A stretch of 64,000 nucleotides of DNA, taken from assembly GCF_003248355.1 (NCBI RefSeq), contig NZ_QKWY01000003.1:124001-188000 (forward strand), in the 5' to 3' direction. Origin of the DNA: Streptomyces sp. AC1-42W (lineage in GTDB: Bacteria; Actinomycetota; Actinomycetes; Streptomycetales; Streptomycetaceae). Numbering within the stretch: position 1 is the stretch's first letter; each line of letters starts with the position of its first letter. The notes below the pieces were generated by a model, which ran no database searches, was not told the DNA's origin, and was given only the letters and a program-made list of their open reading frames with translations. Below are positions 49,745 to 59,197 of the stretch, piece after piece. The translations under genes and the position numbers were made by a program.

Positions 49745-50578
49745 TCAGCCGAGGAGTTCGGTGACCGCCCCCGCGAAACCCGTGTCGAGCATGGTGCGGA
49801 CCGTCGTGTCGGCGGAGCCGGCCAGGCCGGTGTCGTGGCAGGCGACGCTGAGCATGTACCGCCCGCCCAGGACCCGGTGGGTGTCGAAGGACCATTCGCC
49901 GTCGGCGGCGGGCCGGCCGTCGGGCGCGAGGAGTTCACCGCCGCCCTCGGCGAAGCCGAATTCGGTGAAGTCGAGCCGCAGCCCCTGCCCGAGCGCCTTG
50001 GTGTACGCCTCCTTGAGCGTCCACAGCCGCAGCAGCCGCGCCGCCCGCTCGCCCCCCGGAAGGTGTTCCAGCGCCCCGCGCTCGGCGGGCGTCAGTACGT
50101 GTCCCTGGAGCAGGTCGTACGACATGGGCCGGGTGGCGGGTTCGACGTCGACGCCGATCCGGCCGTTGCGGCTGATGCCGACGGCGATCATGTCCTCGGT
50201 GTGGGTGAGGCTCACGTCGATCTGGTCGAGGCTGCGCAGATAGGGCCGGCCGCCGATCCGGTACGCCAGGTCGAGTTCGGCCGGTGCGGTGCGCAGGGCG
50301 GCGGCGGCCGTGTACTTGGTGACGAGGCGGGAGGCGAGGAACCGGTAGCGGAGGGTCGGGTCCTGGGTGCGCCGGTAGCGCTGCCAGTCGCCGCCGAGCA
50401 GTTGCCGCAGCGCAGGACGGGTGACGGCCGCCCCCAGCCACTCGCCCCAGGTGGTGTGAACGACGGCGTTGCCCCGGCGGTCCATGGCCTCGCGCACCAG
50501 GTGCCAGGGCGCGCCGGGCCCCGCGACGTGCAGGGGTGCGCTGATCCGCCCGGCACCGGGCGCGGGGATGCCGGTCAT
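49745..50578 (-). CDS. Sfp-type 4'-phosphopantetheinyl transferase
   Basis: This 277-residue two-lobed PPTase has SLTHTEDMIAVGISRNGRIGVDVEP (the H and the GVDVE Mg-binding motif) and LWTLKEAYTKALGQGL (the WxxKEAxxK motif). It converts the apo carrier proteins of the cluster (22698, 30974, 59198) to holo forms, using coenzyme A. It overlaps the ACAD-like gene by 4 bp and closes the polyketide operon. Confidence 0.9.
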   Translation of the reverse strand: MTGIPAPGAGRISAPLHVAGPGAPWHLVREAMDRRGNAVVHTTWGEWLGAAVTRPALRQLLGGDWQRYRRTQDPTLRYRFLASRLVTKYTAAAALRTAPAELDLAYRIGGRPYLRSLDQIDVSLTHTEDMIAVGISRNGRIGVDVEPATRPMSYDLLQGHVLTPAERGALEHLPGGERAARLLRLWTLKEAYTKALGQGLRLDFTEFGFAEGGGELLAPDGRPAADGEWSFDTHRVLGGRYMLSVACHDTGLAGSADTTVRTMLDTGFAGAVTELLG

Positions 50579-52350
50579 GGCCTGCCTTCGTACGGGAGCG
50601 CGTCGAGGTCGTAGCCCAGTCCCTGGCCATGACGGCGGATCAGCTCGGCGAGCACCTGGTCCTGAACGCCGTCGGGCAGGGCGGGCACCGGGATGCCGAG
50701 GCGCTGCCCGGCCCGGGTGAGGGCGAGCACGGCCCAGGCGGGGTCGGCCAGGAACGGGTCGGTGCCGTCCTGGCCCTCCCGGACGGCGAGCACGGCCGCG
50801 GCGCCGACGATCCGGCTGTAGCGGTCGCTGAGCCGGACGACGGCCGGGTCGGCGAGGGCGGCGGGACCGGCCGGGATGCGGCGGCACTGGGCGCGCAGCC
50901 CGCGCAGCTCGGTCACGAACGCCTCGGCGAGCCCGGCCAGCGCGCCGGTGTGCCCGCCGGCCTCGCGGAGCGGGGCGAGCCGTTCGGCGGTCGCGACGAG
51001 CGAGGCGGCCATGAAGTCGCCGCCGCCCGCGATGCCGAGGAGCCGGTAGTCCAGGTGGGGCAGCGCGGCGCCGGCGGTGAACAGCTCGGCGGGCGGCTCC
51101 GGTTCGGCGAACCAGGAGCGTTCGGCGAGGCCGCGCAGCTGGGGCACCAGGACCGACTGGCAGGAGGCGCTTCCGGCGTGCCCGAGCCCGGCGACGGGCA
51201 GGTCGCGGCCGAGCTTGCCGAGTGCCCCGTACGCGGGGCTCGTGTGGTCGTAGCCGCGGGCGCCGAGCACCGTGGCGAGCTCTTCCAGGTTCTCCCGCAG
51301 CAGTTCGGGCACCACGTATTTGACGGCGGCGGCGAAGAGGTGGGCGCTCGCGGGCAGCAGGCTGAGGGCGCGCAGGACGGTGGTGGACATCGCGTCGCAG
51401 GCCAGCAGGTCGGCGAAGACCCCGGTGAGCGGCTTGTGCCAGCGCCGGGCGACCCCGCTCGCGCGGCCCTCCGTCGCGGCGCGCGCCGCGGAGTGCAGGA
51501 CCGTTCCGGCGGCGGCGGTGACGAGCCCGCAGATCAGGCTCCGGTTCACCTGGAAGGCGCGCAGGGCGATACCGGCCCCGCCGCCGGGGTGCCCGACCAG
51601 CGCGTCCTCGGGCACGGGCAGCTCGGCGAGTTCGAGGCCGGAGAAGAGGGCCCCGCGCATTCCGGTGCTCTCCACCCGGGGCAGGTGGCGCAGGCGGTCC
51701 GGGTCCTGTCCGGCCGGGTCGAGCAGCAGGACGGAGTGGCTGCGCGGGCCGGGGGCCTCGTCGGTGCGGGCGTAGACGATGTGGAGGTCGGCGCGTGACG
51801 CGTTGAGGATGACGTCCTTGCGGCCGCTGATCAGGCGGCCGCCGGGGGCCGGGCGGGCGGTGAACTCGTGGCGCAGGATGGCGTTGGCGTGGGCGAGTTC
51901 GTGGTGCAGGATCGCGATCCGGCCGCCGCCGAGCAGCAGCCGGGCGGTCGCGCGGCGCTGTGCCTCGTCCCCGGCCGCCCACACCGCGCCCGCCGCGAAC
52001 AGCGAGATGAGGCCGTGTCCCATGCCGAGGCCCAGGTCGCGCCGGAACACCGGCCGCATGGCCCGGGCCAGCAGATCGGCGCGGGTGAGCAGGCCGCCCA
52101 GGGCGGCGGGCACGAATTCGGCGCCGGTCCCCGCCTCGGTGAGCAGGGCTTCGGTCGCCTCGGGCGGGGTGCTGCGGGCGTCGGCGTCGAACAGGGCGGC
52201 GAACCCGTGCGGGTTGCCGGGGTCGTAGGGGTCGCCGAGCCGTGCTTCCAGGCGGCGCGCCCGGTCGAGGGCGTCCGCGTCGTCCGTGCGGCCGGGTGCG
52301 GTGGTGGAGGAGGGGGCGGGGTGCCCGGGGGTCTCTGCGAGGGTGGTCAT
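50575..52350 (-). CDS. Atypical long acyl-CoA dehydrogenase-like protein
   Basis: This 591-residue ACAD-fold protein is about 200 residues longer than standard enzymes. Domain marks are LHHELAHANAI, GRLISGRKDVILNASRADLH, NRSLICGLVTAAAGTVLHSAARAATEGRASG and LGARGYDHTSPAYGALGKLGRD. The place of the usual IYEGT Glu reads LGHAGSASC, so no MCAD-type base is visible. It may act as a flavin oxidase, a non-redox protein or an N- or C-hydroxylase. It lies between the aromatase and the PPTase. It differs strongly from the ACAD at 19276. Confidence 0.65.
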   Translation of the reverse strand: MTTLAETPGHPAPSSTTAPGRTDDADALDRARRLEARLGDPYDPGNPHGFAALFDADARSTPPEATEALLTEAGTGAEFVPAALGGLLTRADLLARAMRPVFRRDLGLGMGHGLISLFAAGAVWAAGDEAQRRATARLLLGGGRIAILHHELAHANAILRHEFTARPAPGGRLISGRKDVILNASRADLHIVYARTDEAPGPRSHSVLLLDPAGQDPDRLRHLPRVESTGMRGALFSGLELAELPVPEDALVGHPGGGAGIALRAFQVNRSLICGLVTAAAGTVLHSAARAATEGRASGVARRWHKPLTGVFADLLACDAMSTTVLRALSLLPASAHLFAAAVKYVVPELLRENLEELATVLGARGYDHTSPAYGALGKLGRDLPVAGLGHAGSASCQSVLVPQLRGLAERSWFAEPEPPAELFTAGAALPHLDYRLLGIAGGGDFMAASLVATAERLAPLREAGGHTGALAGLAEAFVTELRGLRAQCRRIPAGPAALADPAVVRLSDRYSRIVGAAAVLAVREGQDGTDPFLADPAWAVLALTRAGQRLGIPVPALPDGVQDQVLAELIRRHGQGLGYDLDALPYEGRP

Positions 52351-52489
52351 GACGGCGGCGTCCGCCTCCTTCGTCGTACGGGCACGGGGTGCGGGTGGGC
52401 GTGGCTCGACCCTGCGGGCGGCCGCTCGCGACGCGGTGGAGAACGGCTCGGGAACCGCTCCACGGACGGTCCGAACGGTCAGCGCCCCG

Positions 52490-53446
52490 TCACAGCATGC
52501 GGATCGCGGTCTCCGCGTGCCGCTTCGCCAGGTTGAGCGTGGCCGTGGAATTGCGGCCCAGCGCCTCACGTACGTAACGGCGGGCCTGGGGCAGTCCGGC
52601 GCCCGCGCCAAGGACCTGTTCGACGGCGGTCTCGCGGAGGACGACGGTGTGCTGGGAGACGACGGTGACGCCGGTCGCGTCGGGCACCACGGACCACTCG
52701 CCGGTGTGCGCCTCCATCAGGGCGGGGGTGGCGGTCTGCTTGTAGACGATGCGCCCGGCGTGCGGGAAGCAGATGCGGACGGACTCGGTGGTGTGCGTAC
52801 CGCCGTCGGCGGTAACGGTGTCCATCGCCATGATCTGGACACCGGGGGCGGGTTCGGTGAAGTCGAGGCGCGAGACGTGCGGGACCAGCTCGGGCCAGTC
52901 GCCGATGCGGTACAGGAAGTCGTAGACCAGCTCGGCGGGGCCGTGGACGCGCACCGAGTCCTCGAAGGACAGGACGAGGTCGTCCAGCAGGGTCCAGCGC
53001 TCCGCGATCCCCTTCAGACTTGCCAGCTCCGCCCGGGAGTTGGTGTCGCACGCGGTCTCGACCCAGGCCACATCGCCGGGGCGGTCCCCGGCGACGGTGA
53101 AGTCGTGCAGCAGGACCAGCCGGGTCCCGCCGCCGGGGCGCTCCTCGACGATCCAGGTGCCCTTCATGGTCTCGACCGGGGCCTGCGGCCGGGTCTGCCG
53201 GAAGGTGATGCGGCGCGCCGCCGGGTCCTGGGTGCGCTCGGAGAGCCAGGACCGCACGTCGCCGTTGGCGGTCGCCCACATGCGCAGCCGCTCGTCGCGG
53301 CCGTCGAATTCCAGGCGTTCCACGTGCACGTTGGGCGGGAAGAACAGCGGCCAGCGCTCGGCGTCCGCGATCAGCCCGTAGACGACGCCCGGCTGGGCGT
53401 CCACGTCGACACTGTGCCTCGTCCGGTGCACACGTACGTCCGACAC
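52490..53446 (-). CDS. Two-domain aromatase/cyclase
   Basis: This 318-residue protein has two SRPBCC/START halves (about 1-150 and 160-318): VDVDAQPGVVYGLIADAERWPLFFP and VRVHGPAELVYDFLYRIGDWPELVPHV. It resembles didomain ARO/CYC proteins that aromatise the first ring of reduced type II polyketides (such as ActVII-like). Presence of the ActIII-like ketoreductase next to it fits C9-reduced chains. The GTG at 53446 is chosen (GTG codons at 53446 and 53449 are alternatives); AGAGG lies 6 nt before. Confidence 0.87.
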   Translation of the reverse strand: MSDVRVHRTRHSVDVDAQPGVVYGLIADAERWPLFFPPNVHVERLEFDGRDERLRMWATANGDVRSWLSERTQDPAARRITFRQTRPQAPVETMKGTWIVEERPGGGTRLVLLHDFTVAGDRPGDVAWVETACDTNSRAELASLKGIAERWTLLDDLVLSFEDSVRVHGPAELVYDFLYRIGDWPELVPHVSRLDFTEPAPGVQIMAMDTVTADGGTHTTESVRICFPHAGRIVYKQTATPALMEAHTGEWSVVPDATGVTVVSQHTVVLRETAVEQVLGAGAGLPQARRYVREALGRNSTATLNLAKRHAETAIRML

Positions 53447-53508
53447 CACACACCTCTTTCTCGGTTGTTCGTGGACCCCGCCCGCGTGGCGCGGGCGGTC
53501 CGGGAGGG

Positions 53509-54303
53509 TCAGACAGGCCCCAGGCCGCCGCAGACGTTGAGGGCCTGCGCCGTAATGGAGGCCGCGGGCCCGGACGCCAGGTAGCCGACCAGGGCCGCGA
53601 CCTCCTCCGGGGTGGAGTAGCGCCCGAGGGGGATCTTCGCCTCGAACCGGGTGAGGACGTCCTCGTCGGTGGTGTCCCAGGCGGCGGCGTACCCCGCGCG
53701 CACCCGCTGGGCCATCGCGGTCTCGACATAGCCGGGGCAGACGGCGTTGACGGTGACCCCGGCCGGCGCCAGTTCGCGGCCGAGCGCCTTGGTGAAGCCG
53801 ACGACGCCGTGCTTGGAGGCGCTGTACGGGGCGCCGAGCAGGACGCCCTGCTTTCCGGCGGTGGAGGCGATGTTGATGATCCGCCCCCGGGTCGCGGCGT
53901 CCTGGAGCCCGCCGTTCGCCAGGGCCTCTCGGGTCACCAGGAACACGCTGTTGAGGTTGGTGTCGATGACGTCGTACCAGAGCTCGTCGGTCAGCTCGGC
54001 GGTCACCCCGCCGCCGCTGCGCCCGGCGTTGTTGACGAGGACGGTGAGCGGCCCGTACGCGGTGACGGCGGCGCGCACCAGGGCGGCGACGTCCTCGCGG
54101 GACCGCACGTCGGCGGCCTGCCCGGACACGTCGAGGCCCTCGTCGCGCAGCGCGTCGACGGTCTCCTTGACGGCCGCGTCCGTACGGGCGCACAGGAAGA
54201 CGCGGTGTCCGGCGCGGCCGAGCGTACGGACCACTTCCAGCCCGATGCCGCTCGTCCCGCCGGTCACCAGGGCGACGGGACGGGTCTCGGAGGTGGCGGT
54301 CAT
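53509..54303 (-). CDS. ActIII-like type II PKS ketoreductase
   Basis: The 264-residue SDR has VALVTGGTSGIGLEVV (10-25), NNAGRSGGG (the ActIII-type Arg near the substrate pocket), NIASTAGKQGVLLGAPYSASKHG (catalytic Ser, Tyr, Lys) and NAVCPGYVETAMA. It closely resembles C9 ketoreductases of actinorhodin-type systems, which reduce the first cyclised beta-keto group. It overlaps the FAD monooxygenase by 4 bp. Confidence 0.9.
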   Translation of the reverse strand: MTATSETRPVALVTGGTSGIGLEVVRTLGRAGHRVFLCARTDAAVKETVDALRDEGLDVSGQAADVRSREDVAALVRAAVTAYGPLTVLVNNAGRSGGGVTAELTDELWYDVIDTNLNSVFLVTREALANGGLQDAATRGRIINIASTAGKQGVLLGAPYSASKHGVVGFTKALGRELAPAGVTVNAVCPGYVETAMAQRVRAGYAAAWDTTDEDVLTRFEAKIPLGRYSTPEEVAALVGYLASGPAASITAQALNVCGGLGPV

Positions 54304-56003
54304 GAGCGGTGCTCCTTCGTGGTGGCCGGGTGTACGGGGACGGCGCGCGGCTCCACACGGGCCGGCAGCGCGAGCGGGGCGGACGGCCCGACGGGCGCGA
54401 GGGCCCGGTCGAGCGCGGTCCGGCTGAGCACGGGGCCGCGCGCGGCGACGTATCCGTCGGGACGCACCAGGAGCCAGGAGCCGGGACGCAGGCCGAGCGC
54501 GGTGCGCAGCGCGGCGCCGGGGTCGGCGAGCGGTGCGGGACCCTCGGACCCGTCGGTGCGGCCGCCGAGGGTGCGTACGGAGAGCCATTCGCCGTACTGG
54601 GCGGCCGCGGTGACGGCGACGCCCACGGGCACGTCACCGGGTCCGGTGCCGCCCGCGCCGAGGAGCAGGCTCCAGCGCACGTCCCGCAGCTCGCGCGCGA
54701 ACGCCTCGCGCACGGTGGGCTCCAGGCCGTCCAGCGCGACGGCCCGGGCGCGGCCGCCCGGGGCGGGCCCGGTGGCGGCGGTCCCCGGGGTGGTGAGCGG
54801 GGATGCGCCGTAGCCGATGCGCAGCCCGGACATCCCGCCGAGGACCTTGCGCTGAATGGCGCGGCGCAGCGGGGTGACGTTGCGGACGACGGTGAAGACG
54901 ACGGGCAGCACGGCCGCGGCGAGCAGGTTCTTCAGCTGCACGAGGACGGTGGCGGTGCGGGTGGAGTCGAGCAGGGCGGCGCCGATGGGTACGCGCTCGG
55001 CGCCGTAGCTGTCGAGCAACCGGTCCGCCGCGTGGCCCTGTTCGACCTGGGCGAGCTTCCAGGCCAGGTTGTACGCCTCCTGGATGCCGGTGTTCATGCC
55101 CTGGCCCGAGGCGGGGCTGTGCACATGGGCGGCGTCGCCCGCGACGAAGACCCGGCCCTCGCGCATCCGGTCGACCCGGCGCTGCTGGAACGTGAAGACG
55201 GACGTCCACTCGCTGGGCCCGACGGTGACCTGACGGCCCAGGCCCTTGGACAGCTTCGCGCCGAGGCGTTCCTCGGCACCGGCGGGGTCGCGGTCCGGCA
55301 CGGTGTCCAGGAGGCGCCAGTGCCCCTCGCGCGCGTACGGCACCATCATCAGGGCCTGTCCGCCGGTGTGCGCCCAGTAGATGGTGTCGGGCGGCAGGTC
55401 CATCGTGACGGGCACGTCGGCGAGCATCCATGTCTCGCTGCTGGTGCCGGCGAGTTCCAGGCCGAGGAGCTTGCGGACTGTGCTGTGGCCGCCGTCGCAC
55501 CCGATCAGCCAGGAGGCGTCCGCGGTGCTCCGGGCGCCGTCCGCGTCCTCCAGCGTCACCCGCACCCCGTCCGGGCGCTGGTCGAGGCCGGTGAGCCGCA
55601 CGCCCCATTCGATGTCGACGCCGAGCCGGGCCACCGCCTCGCGCAGCACGGCCTCCGTTTCGGTCTGGCCGATGATCAGCGTGAAGGGGTACGCGGTGGG
55701 CATCGACGCGTAGTCGGCCTGGAGGCGGACCAGGCGGCGGCCCTCGGCGTACATGGTGAAGGCGGCGTTCCGGCGGCCCCGGGTGAGCATGGCGTCCACG
55801 ACGCCCATCTGGTCGTACGTCTCCAGGGTGCGCGGGTGCGTGGCGACGGCGCGGCTGGTGCGCGCGGGGCCGGGGGCCGCGTCGATCAGGCGGACGCGCA
55901 GGCCGCGGCGGGCCAGTTCATGGGCGGCGGCCAGGCCGACGGGGCCGGCGCCCGCGATCAGCACCTGCGGCGGGGCGGCCGGTTCCGTGCCGGAGTTCAC
56001 CAT
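54300..56003 (-). CDS. FAD-dependent aromatic-polyketide monooxygenase (PgaE/RdmE class)
   Basis: This 567-residue class A flavoprotein hydroxylase has VLIAGAGPVGLAAAHELARRG (14-34), ASWLIGCDGGHSTVRKLLG (the DG motif), VFVAGDAAHVHSPASGQGMNTGIQEAYNLAWKLA (the GD motif) and a C-terminal thioredoxin-like domain typical of PgaE and RdmE. It hydroxylates phenolic polycycles with NAD(P)H and O2. It lies between the acyl ligase and the ketoreductase. Confidence 0.9.
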   Translation of the reverse strand: MVNSGTEPAAPPQVLIAGAGPVGLAAAHELARRGLRVRLIDAAPGPARTSRAVATHPRTLETYDQMGVVDAMLTRGRRNAAFTMYAEGRRLVRLQADYASMPTAYPFTLIIGQTETEAVLREAVARLGVDIEWGVRLTGLDQRPDGVRVTLEDADGARSTADASWLIGCDGGHSTVRKLLGLELAGTSSETWMLADVPVTMDLPPDTIYWAHTGGQALMMVPYAREGHWRLLDTVPDRDPAGAEERLGAKLSKGLGRQVTVGPSEWTSVFTFQQRRVDRMREGRVFVAGDAAHVHSPASGQGMNTGIQEAYNLAWKLAQVEQGHAADRLLDSYGAERVPIGAALLDSTRTATVLVQLKNLLAAAVLPVVFTVVRNVTPLRRAIQRKVLGGMSGLRIGYGASPLTTPGTAATGPAPGGRARAVALDGLEPTVREAFARELRDVRWSLLLGAGGTGPGDVPVGVAVTAAAQYGEWLSVRTLGGRTDGSEGPAPLADPGAALRTALGLRPGSWLLVRPDGYVAARGPVLSRTALDRALAPVGPSAPLALPARVEPRAVPVHPATTKEHRS

Positions 56004-56039
56004 GGTCGGTCTCCTGGGTCGGGGCGGACGGTCGGGCGG

Positions 56040-57614
56040 TCACAGCGCGGCGCTCGCCCGCAGCTTCTGCCGCACGGCACGCCGCTGCGGCTTCCCGGTG
56101 GGCGTGCGCGGCACGGTGTCGATCGCCTCGGCGAAGCGGATCCGCTCGAAGCAGCCGAGGCGGTCGTTGGCGCGCTCGGTGATGGCGTCCAGCACGTCGA
56201 GGACGCCGTGGCCGTACGGGTCGCCGCCCGTCCCGGCGTCCTCGCGCAGCACGATCCCGGCCCAGACCAGGGCCCCGTGCTCGGGGTCTGGCCAGTCCGC
56301 GACCAGGCAGTCGGCGACCCGGGGGTCGTCGGCGAGTATCCGCTCGATGCGGCTGGGCGAGACGATCTCGTTGTCGTACTTGAAGACGTCGGCGAGCCGG
56401 TCGACCAGGGTCAGATTGCCCTCGTCGTCCAGACGGCCGACGTCCCCGGTGGCGAAGAAGCCGTCCGCGTCGACCCGAGCGGGGTGCTCCTCGTCCAGGT
56501 AACCGGCCATCAGCTGCGGCCCGCGCACCAGGACCTCGCCGGCCGACCAGGGGCCGAGCGGGCGCCGGGTCGTCAGGTCCACGATGCGGCACTCGGTGCC
56601 CGCGACGACGGAGCCGACGGTACCGGGGCGGTGGCGGCCGGGCCGCTGGCTGTGCGTGAGCGGGGACAGCTCGGCCATGCCGTAGCCCTGGATGACGGGC
56701 ACGCCGAGCCGTTCCTCCAGGACCCGCGCCGCCTGCGGGCGCAGCGCCGATCCGCCGGACAGCACGGCGGTCAGCCGCAGCCCGTCCGGCGTGCCGCCCG
56801 CCGCCAGGCGCTCGTCGGCGGCCAGGGCGTGCAGCCGGGCGGGCAGCCCGTAGTAGTGCGTGGCTCCCGCGTCGGCGGCGGCGGTGAGCGAGGCGTAGGG
56901 GTCGGGGTCCTGGCAGAGGACCTGGCACGCGCCCGCGTACAGGGCCGAGTTCAGGTGCATGACGTGGTAGAGCGGCAGGTGGTTGAGGGTCACCGAAGCG
57001 CCGGTCAGGCCGTGCGCTTCGGCGGTCTGCCAGGCGTTGGCGACGACGTTGCGATGGGTCAGCAGGACCCCCTTGGGGGCACCGGTGGTCCCGGTGGTGA
57101 ACTGCACGCACGCCACCTCGTCCGGCGATGCGGCGGGCCCGGCGTACGGCCGCGCCCCGGCGATCAGCTCGTGCAGGGGGACGGTGCCTGCGGGGGCCTG
57201 CCCGTCCATGACCACGACGGTGCGCAGGGCGGGCAGCCCGGGCGCGATCCGTATCAGGGACGCGGCGGTGGCGGCGGGCGCGAGGACGATGCCGGCGCCC
57301 GAGGTGCCGAGCACATGGCGCAGCCCCTCCGGCGGGAGCAGCGGGTTGACCAGCACGACGGTGGCCCCGGCCCGGATGACCCCGTGGTACGCGGCGGCGA
57401 ATTCCGGGGTGAGGGTGTGGGTGACCCCGACCCGGGCGCCGCGGCCGGCGCCTGCGGCGGAGAGCCGGCCGGCGATCCGGTCGGCGTAGGCGTCGAGTTC
57501 GGCGAAGCGCAGCACGCAGGTCGCGGTGCGCACGGCGGTGCCGTCGGGGTCGCGGCGCGCGGCGCGCCGCAGCAGCCCGTCCACCGGGAGGTCGCTGTAC
57601 GGGATGTCGCGCAC
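56040..57614 (-). CDS. Acyl-CoA/acyl-ACP ligase (ANL family)
   Basis: The 524-residue enzyme has FTTGTTGAPKGVLLTHRNV (P-loop, about 165-183), HLPLYHVMHLNSALY, GYGMAELSPLTH, FFATGDVGRLDDEGN and RTPTGKPQRRAVRQ (catalytic Lys). It is like fatty acid/aryl-acid CoA ligases, with no NRPS amino-group Asp; it would activate a carboxylic acid for priming or for acylation. It heads the polyketide operon and may supply the non-acetate starter with KASIII. Confidence 0.85.
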   Translation of the reverse strand: MRDIPYSDLPVDGLLRRAARRDPDGTAVRTATCVLRFAELDAYADRIAGRLSAAGAGRGARVGVTHTLTPEFAAAYHGVIRAGATVVLVNPLLPPEGLRHVLGTSGAGIVLAPAATAASLIRIAPGLPALRTVVVMDGQAPAGTVPLHELIAGARPYAGPAASPDEVACVQFTTGTTGAPKGVLLTHRNVVANAWQTAEAHGLTGASVTLNHLPLYHVMHLNSALYAGACQVLCQDPDPYASLTAAADAGATHYYGLPARLHALAADERLAAGGTPDGLRLTAVLSGGSALRPQAARVLEERLGVPVIQGYGMAELSPLTHSQRPGRHRPGTVGSVVAGTECRIVDLTTRRPLGPWSAGEVLVRGPQLMAGYLDEEHPARVDADGFFATGDVGRLDDEGNLTLVDRLADVFKYDNEIVSPSRIERILADDPRVADCLVADWPDPEHGALVWAGIVLREDAGTGGDPYGHGVLDVLDAITERANDRLGCFERIRFAEAIDTVPRTPTGKPQRRAVRQKLRASAAL

Positions 57615-57681
57615 CGGGGTCCCCTTCCTCGTACACCGGCGGCCTTTACCTCCGGATTGCCTTCACCCTCCGCCGGCGCGC

Positions 57682-57772
57682 TTGAGGAATCTTTGAAGAG
57701 CGCTCGATCAGCACCACGGAAGCTGGGAGAGAACCACCCGAAGAACCGCCTACGAACCGCCGAAGAACCGCC
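57682..57772 (+). promoter_or_regulatory. 11-bp periodic repeats upstream of the SnoaL-like gene
   Basis: TTGAG-GAATCT-TTGAA (57682-57697) has the 11-bp period of the TTGCG boxes. Downstream, GAACCGCC occurs three times at 57743-57750, 57754-57761 and 57765-57772, again every 11 bp. The site is 32-122 nt upstream of the SnoaL-like start and in the promoter gap shared with the divergent acyl ligase. It is probably a SARP-bound region, on geometry alone. Confidence 0.45.
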
Positions 57773-57803
57773 CGAAGACCCTGCGGACGAGAAGGAAGAC
57801 ACG

Positions 57804-58292
57804 ATGACGGCCGATACCACACACCTCACCGGACCCGCGCCGGACACCTCGGACTTCGGTTCGCTGTACGCCGAGGTGCAGCAGTTCTACGCCCACCAGA
57901 TGCAGCTGTTCGACCGGCACGAGGCCGAGCGCTGGGCCGCCACCTTCACTGCGGACGCCGTGTTCAGCGTGCCCACGCTGGACAGCCCGGTGCACGGGCG
58001 CGCGGAGCTGGCCGCCAACGTGCACCGCAACCGGGCCCGGCAAGAGCGCGAGGGCGGGCAGCTGCGCCACTGGATCGGCATGCTCGACGTGGACGTCCTG
58101 CCCGGCGGCGTCCTGCACACCCGCGCCTACGCCCTGGTCTTCGCGACGCCCCGGGGCGGTGCGCCGGTGGTGTCGCGGTTCTGTGTGATGGCGGACGAAC
58201 TGGTGCGCTGCCGGGGGCGGCTGCGGGTCCGCAGCCGCGTGGTGTCGCGGGACGACCTCACGGCCGGATATCCCGCCCCCGTGCTGGTGTAG
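57804..58292 (+). CDS. SnoaL-like (NTF2 fold) protein
   Basis: This 162-residue alpha+beta barrel protein begins FGSLYAEVQQFYAHQMQLFDRHEAERWAATFTADAVFSVP, the standard SnoaL_4 start of ring-hydroxylating-dioxygenase beta-subunit-like and polyketide-cyclase-like proteins. In type II PKS clusters such proteins close later rings by aldol reactions or assist hydroxylation. It is the only plus-strand gene of the right half, divergent from the ligase and convergent with the metallo-hydrolase. Confidence 0.78.
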   Translation: MTADTTHLTGPAPDTSDFGSLYAEVQQFYAHQMQLFDRHEAERWAATFTADAVFSVPTLDSPVHGRAELAANVHRNRARQEREGGQLRHWIGMLDVDVLPGGVLHTRAYALVFATPRGGAPVVSRFCVMADELVRCRGRLRVRSRVVSRDDLTAGYPAPVLV

Positions 58293-58297
58293 GAGCG

Positions 58298-59197
58298 TCA
58301 GGCGCGGCAGACCGGCAGGCCGCCGTGGTACCGCGCCATCTCCTGGAACAGCGCCCCGATGTCGAGGGGCGCGCCCGGGCGGGCGCCGCGCTCCTCCGCG
58401 TACGCCCGGTGCAGATTGGGCACCAGGCGCTCGGAGTCCAGGAGCCCGGCATACGGTCCCGGCCCCGCCTCCCGGGCGAGGTCGTACGGGGTCAGGCCGG
58501 CGGCGACGCCCTCGCGGGCGAGTTCCTGGAGGCGGCGGAAGTACCCCGCGTCGGCGTCGAGGAGTTCCGGGCCGCCGACCGGGCCGTGCCCGGGGACGAC
58601 CGTGAGCGGTTCCAGGGCGCGCAGCCCGGCGAGGGCGCGCAGGGAGCCGCTGACCGAGCCCATCGGGCAGAACGGGGTGACCCCGTTCATCACCACGTCA
58701 CCGGCGAACAGGACGCGCGGCCCGGGCAGCCACACCACGGTGTCGCCGCAGGTGTGCGCGGGCCCCACGTGCAGGAGTTCGGCCCGCAGCTCTCCCACGT
58801 ACAGGGTCATCCGCTCCTCGAACGTGACCTGCGGGACGACGACCTCCAGGTCCCCCCAGCGCACCTCGGGCCAGAGCCCCGTCAGATGCAGCCCCGCCGC
58901 GGCGGCCTCGTCCCGGGCCCGCGCATGGCCGACGACGACCGCCTCCGGGAAGACGCAGTTGCCGAAGGTGTGGTCGCCGTGGAAGTGCGTGTTGACCAGG
59001 TAGCGGGGCGGCCCGGGCGTCACCGCCAGGACCCGGGCGCGCAGGGCGCGGGCCCGGTCCAGGGTGGCGACGGTGTCGACCAGGGCGCTCTCGCCACCGT
59101 CGGTGAGCAGCCCGGAGTTGTTCAGGCACCAGCCGCCGTCGCCCTGGACATGGGCGTGGACACCGTCGGCGATCTCGGTGAGCCGGCCGTCCGGCAT
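58298..59197 (-). CDS. Metallo-beta-lactamase-fold hydrolase/cyclase
   Basis: The 299-residue protein has the zinc motif NTHFHGDHTFGN (HxHxDH at 71-76), the downstream His in VGPAHTCGD, the Asp in LFAGDVV and the last His in VVPGHGPVGG. Such proteins (ActIV-like and relatives) act in type II PKS as cyclase/thioesterases that fold the last ring and release the chain. It is adjacent to, with no gap from, the ACP gene. Confidence 0.85.
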   Translation of the reverse strand: MPDGRLTEIADGVHAHVQGDGGWCLNNSGLLTDGGESALVDTVATLDRARALRARVLAVTPGPPRYLVNTHFHGDHTFGNCVFPEAVVVGHARARDEAAAAGLHLTGLWPEVRWGDLEVVVPQVTFEERMTLYVGELRAELLHVGPAHTCGDTVVWLPGPRVLFAGDVVMNGVTPFCPMGSVSGSLRALAGLRALEPLTVVPGHGPVGGPELLDADAGYFRRLQELAREGVAAGLTPYDLAREAGPGPYAGLLDSERLVPNLHRAYAEERGARPGAPLDIGALFQEMARYHGGLPVCRA

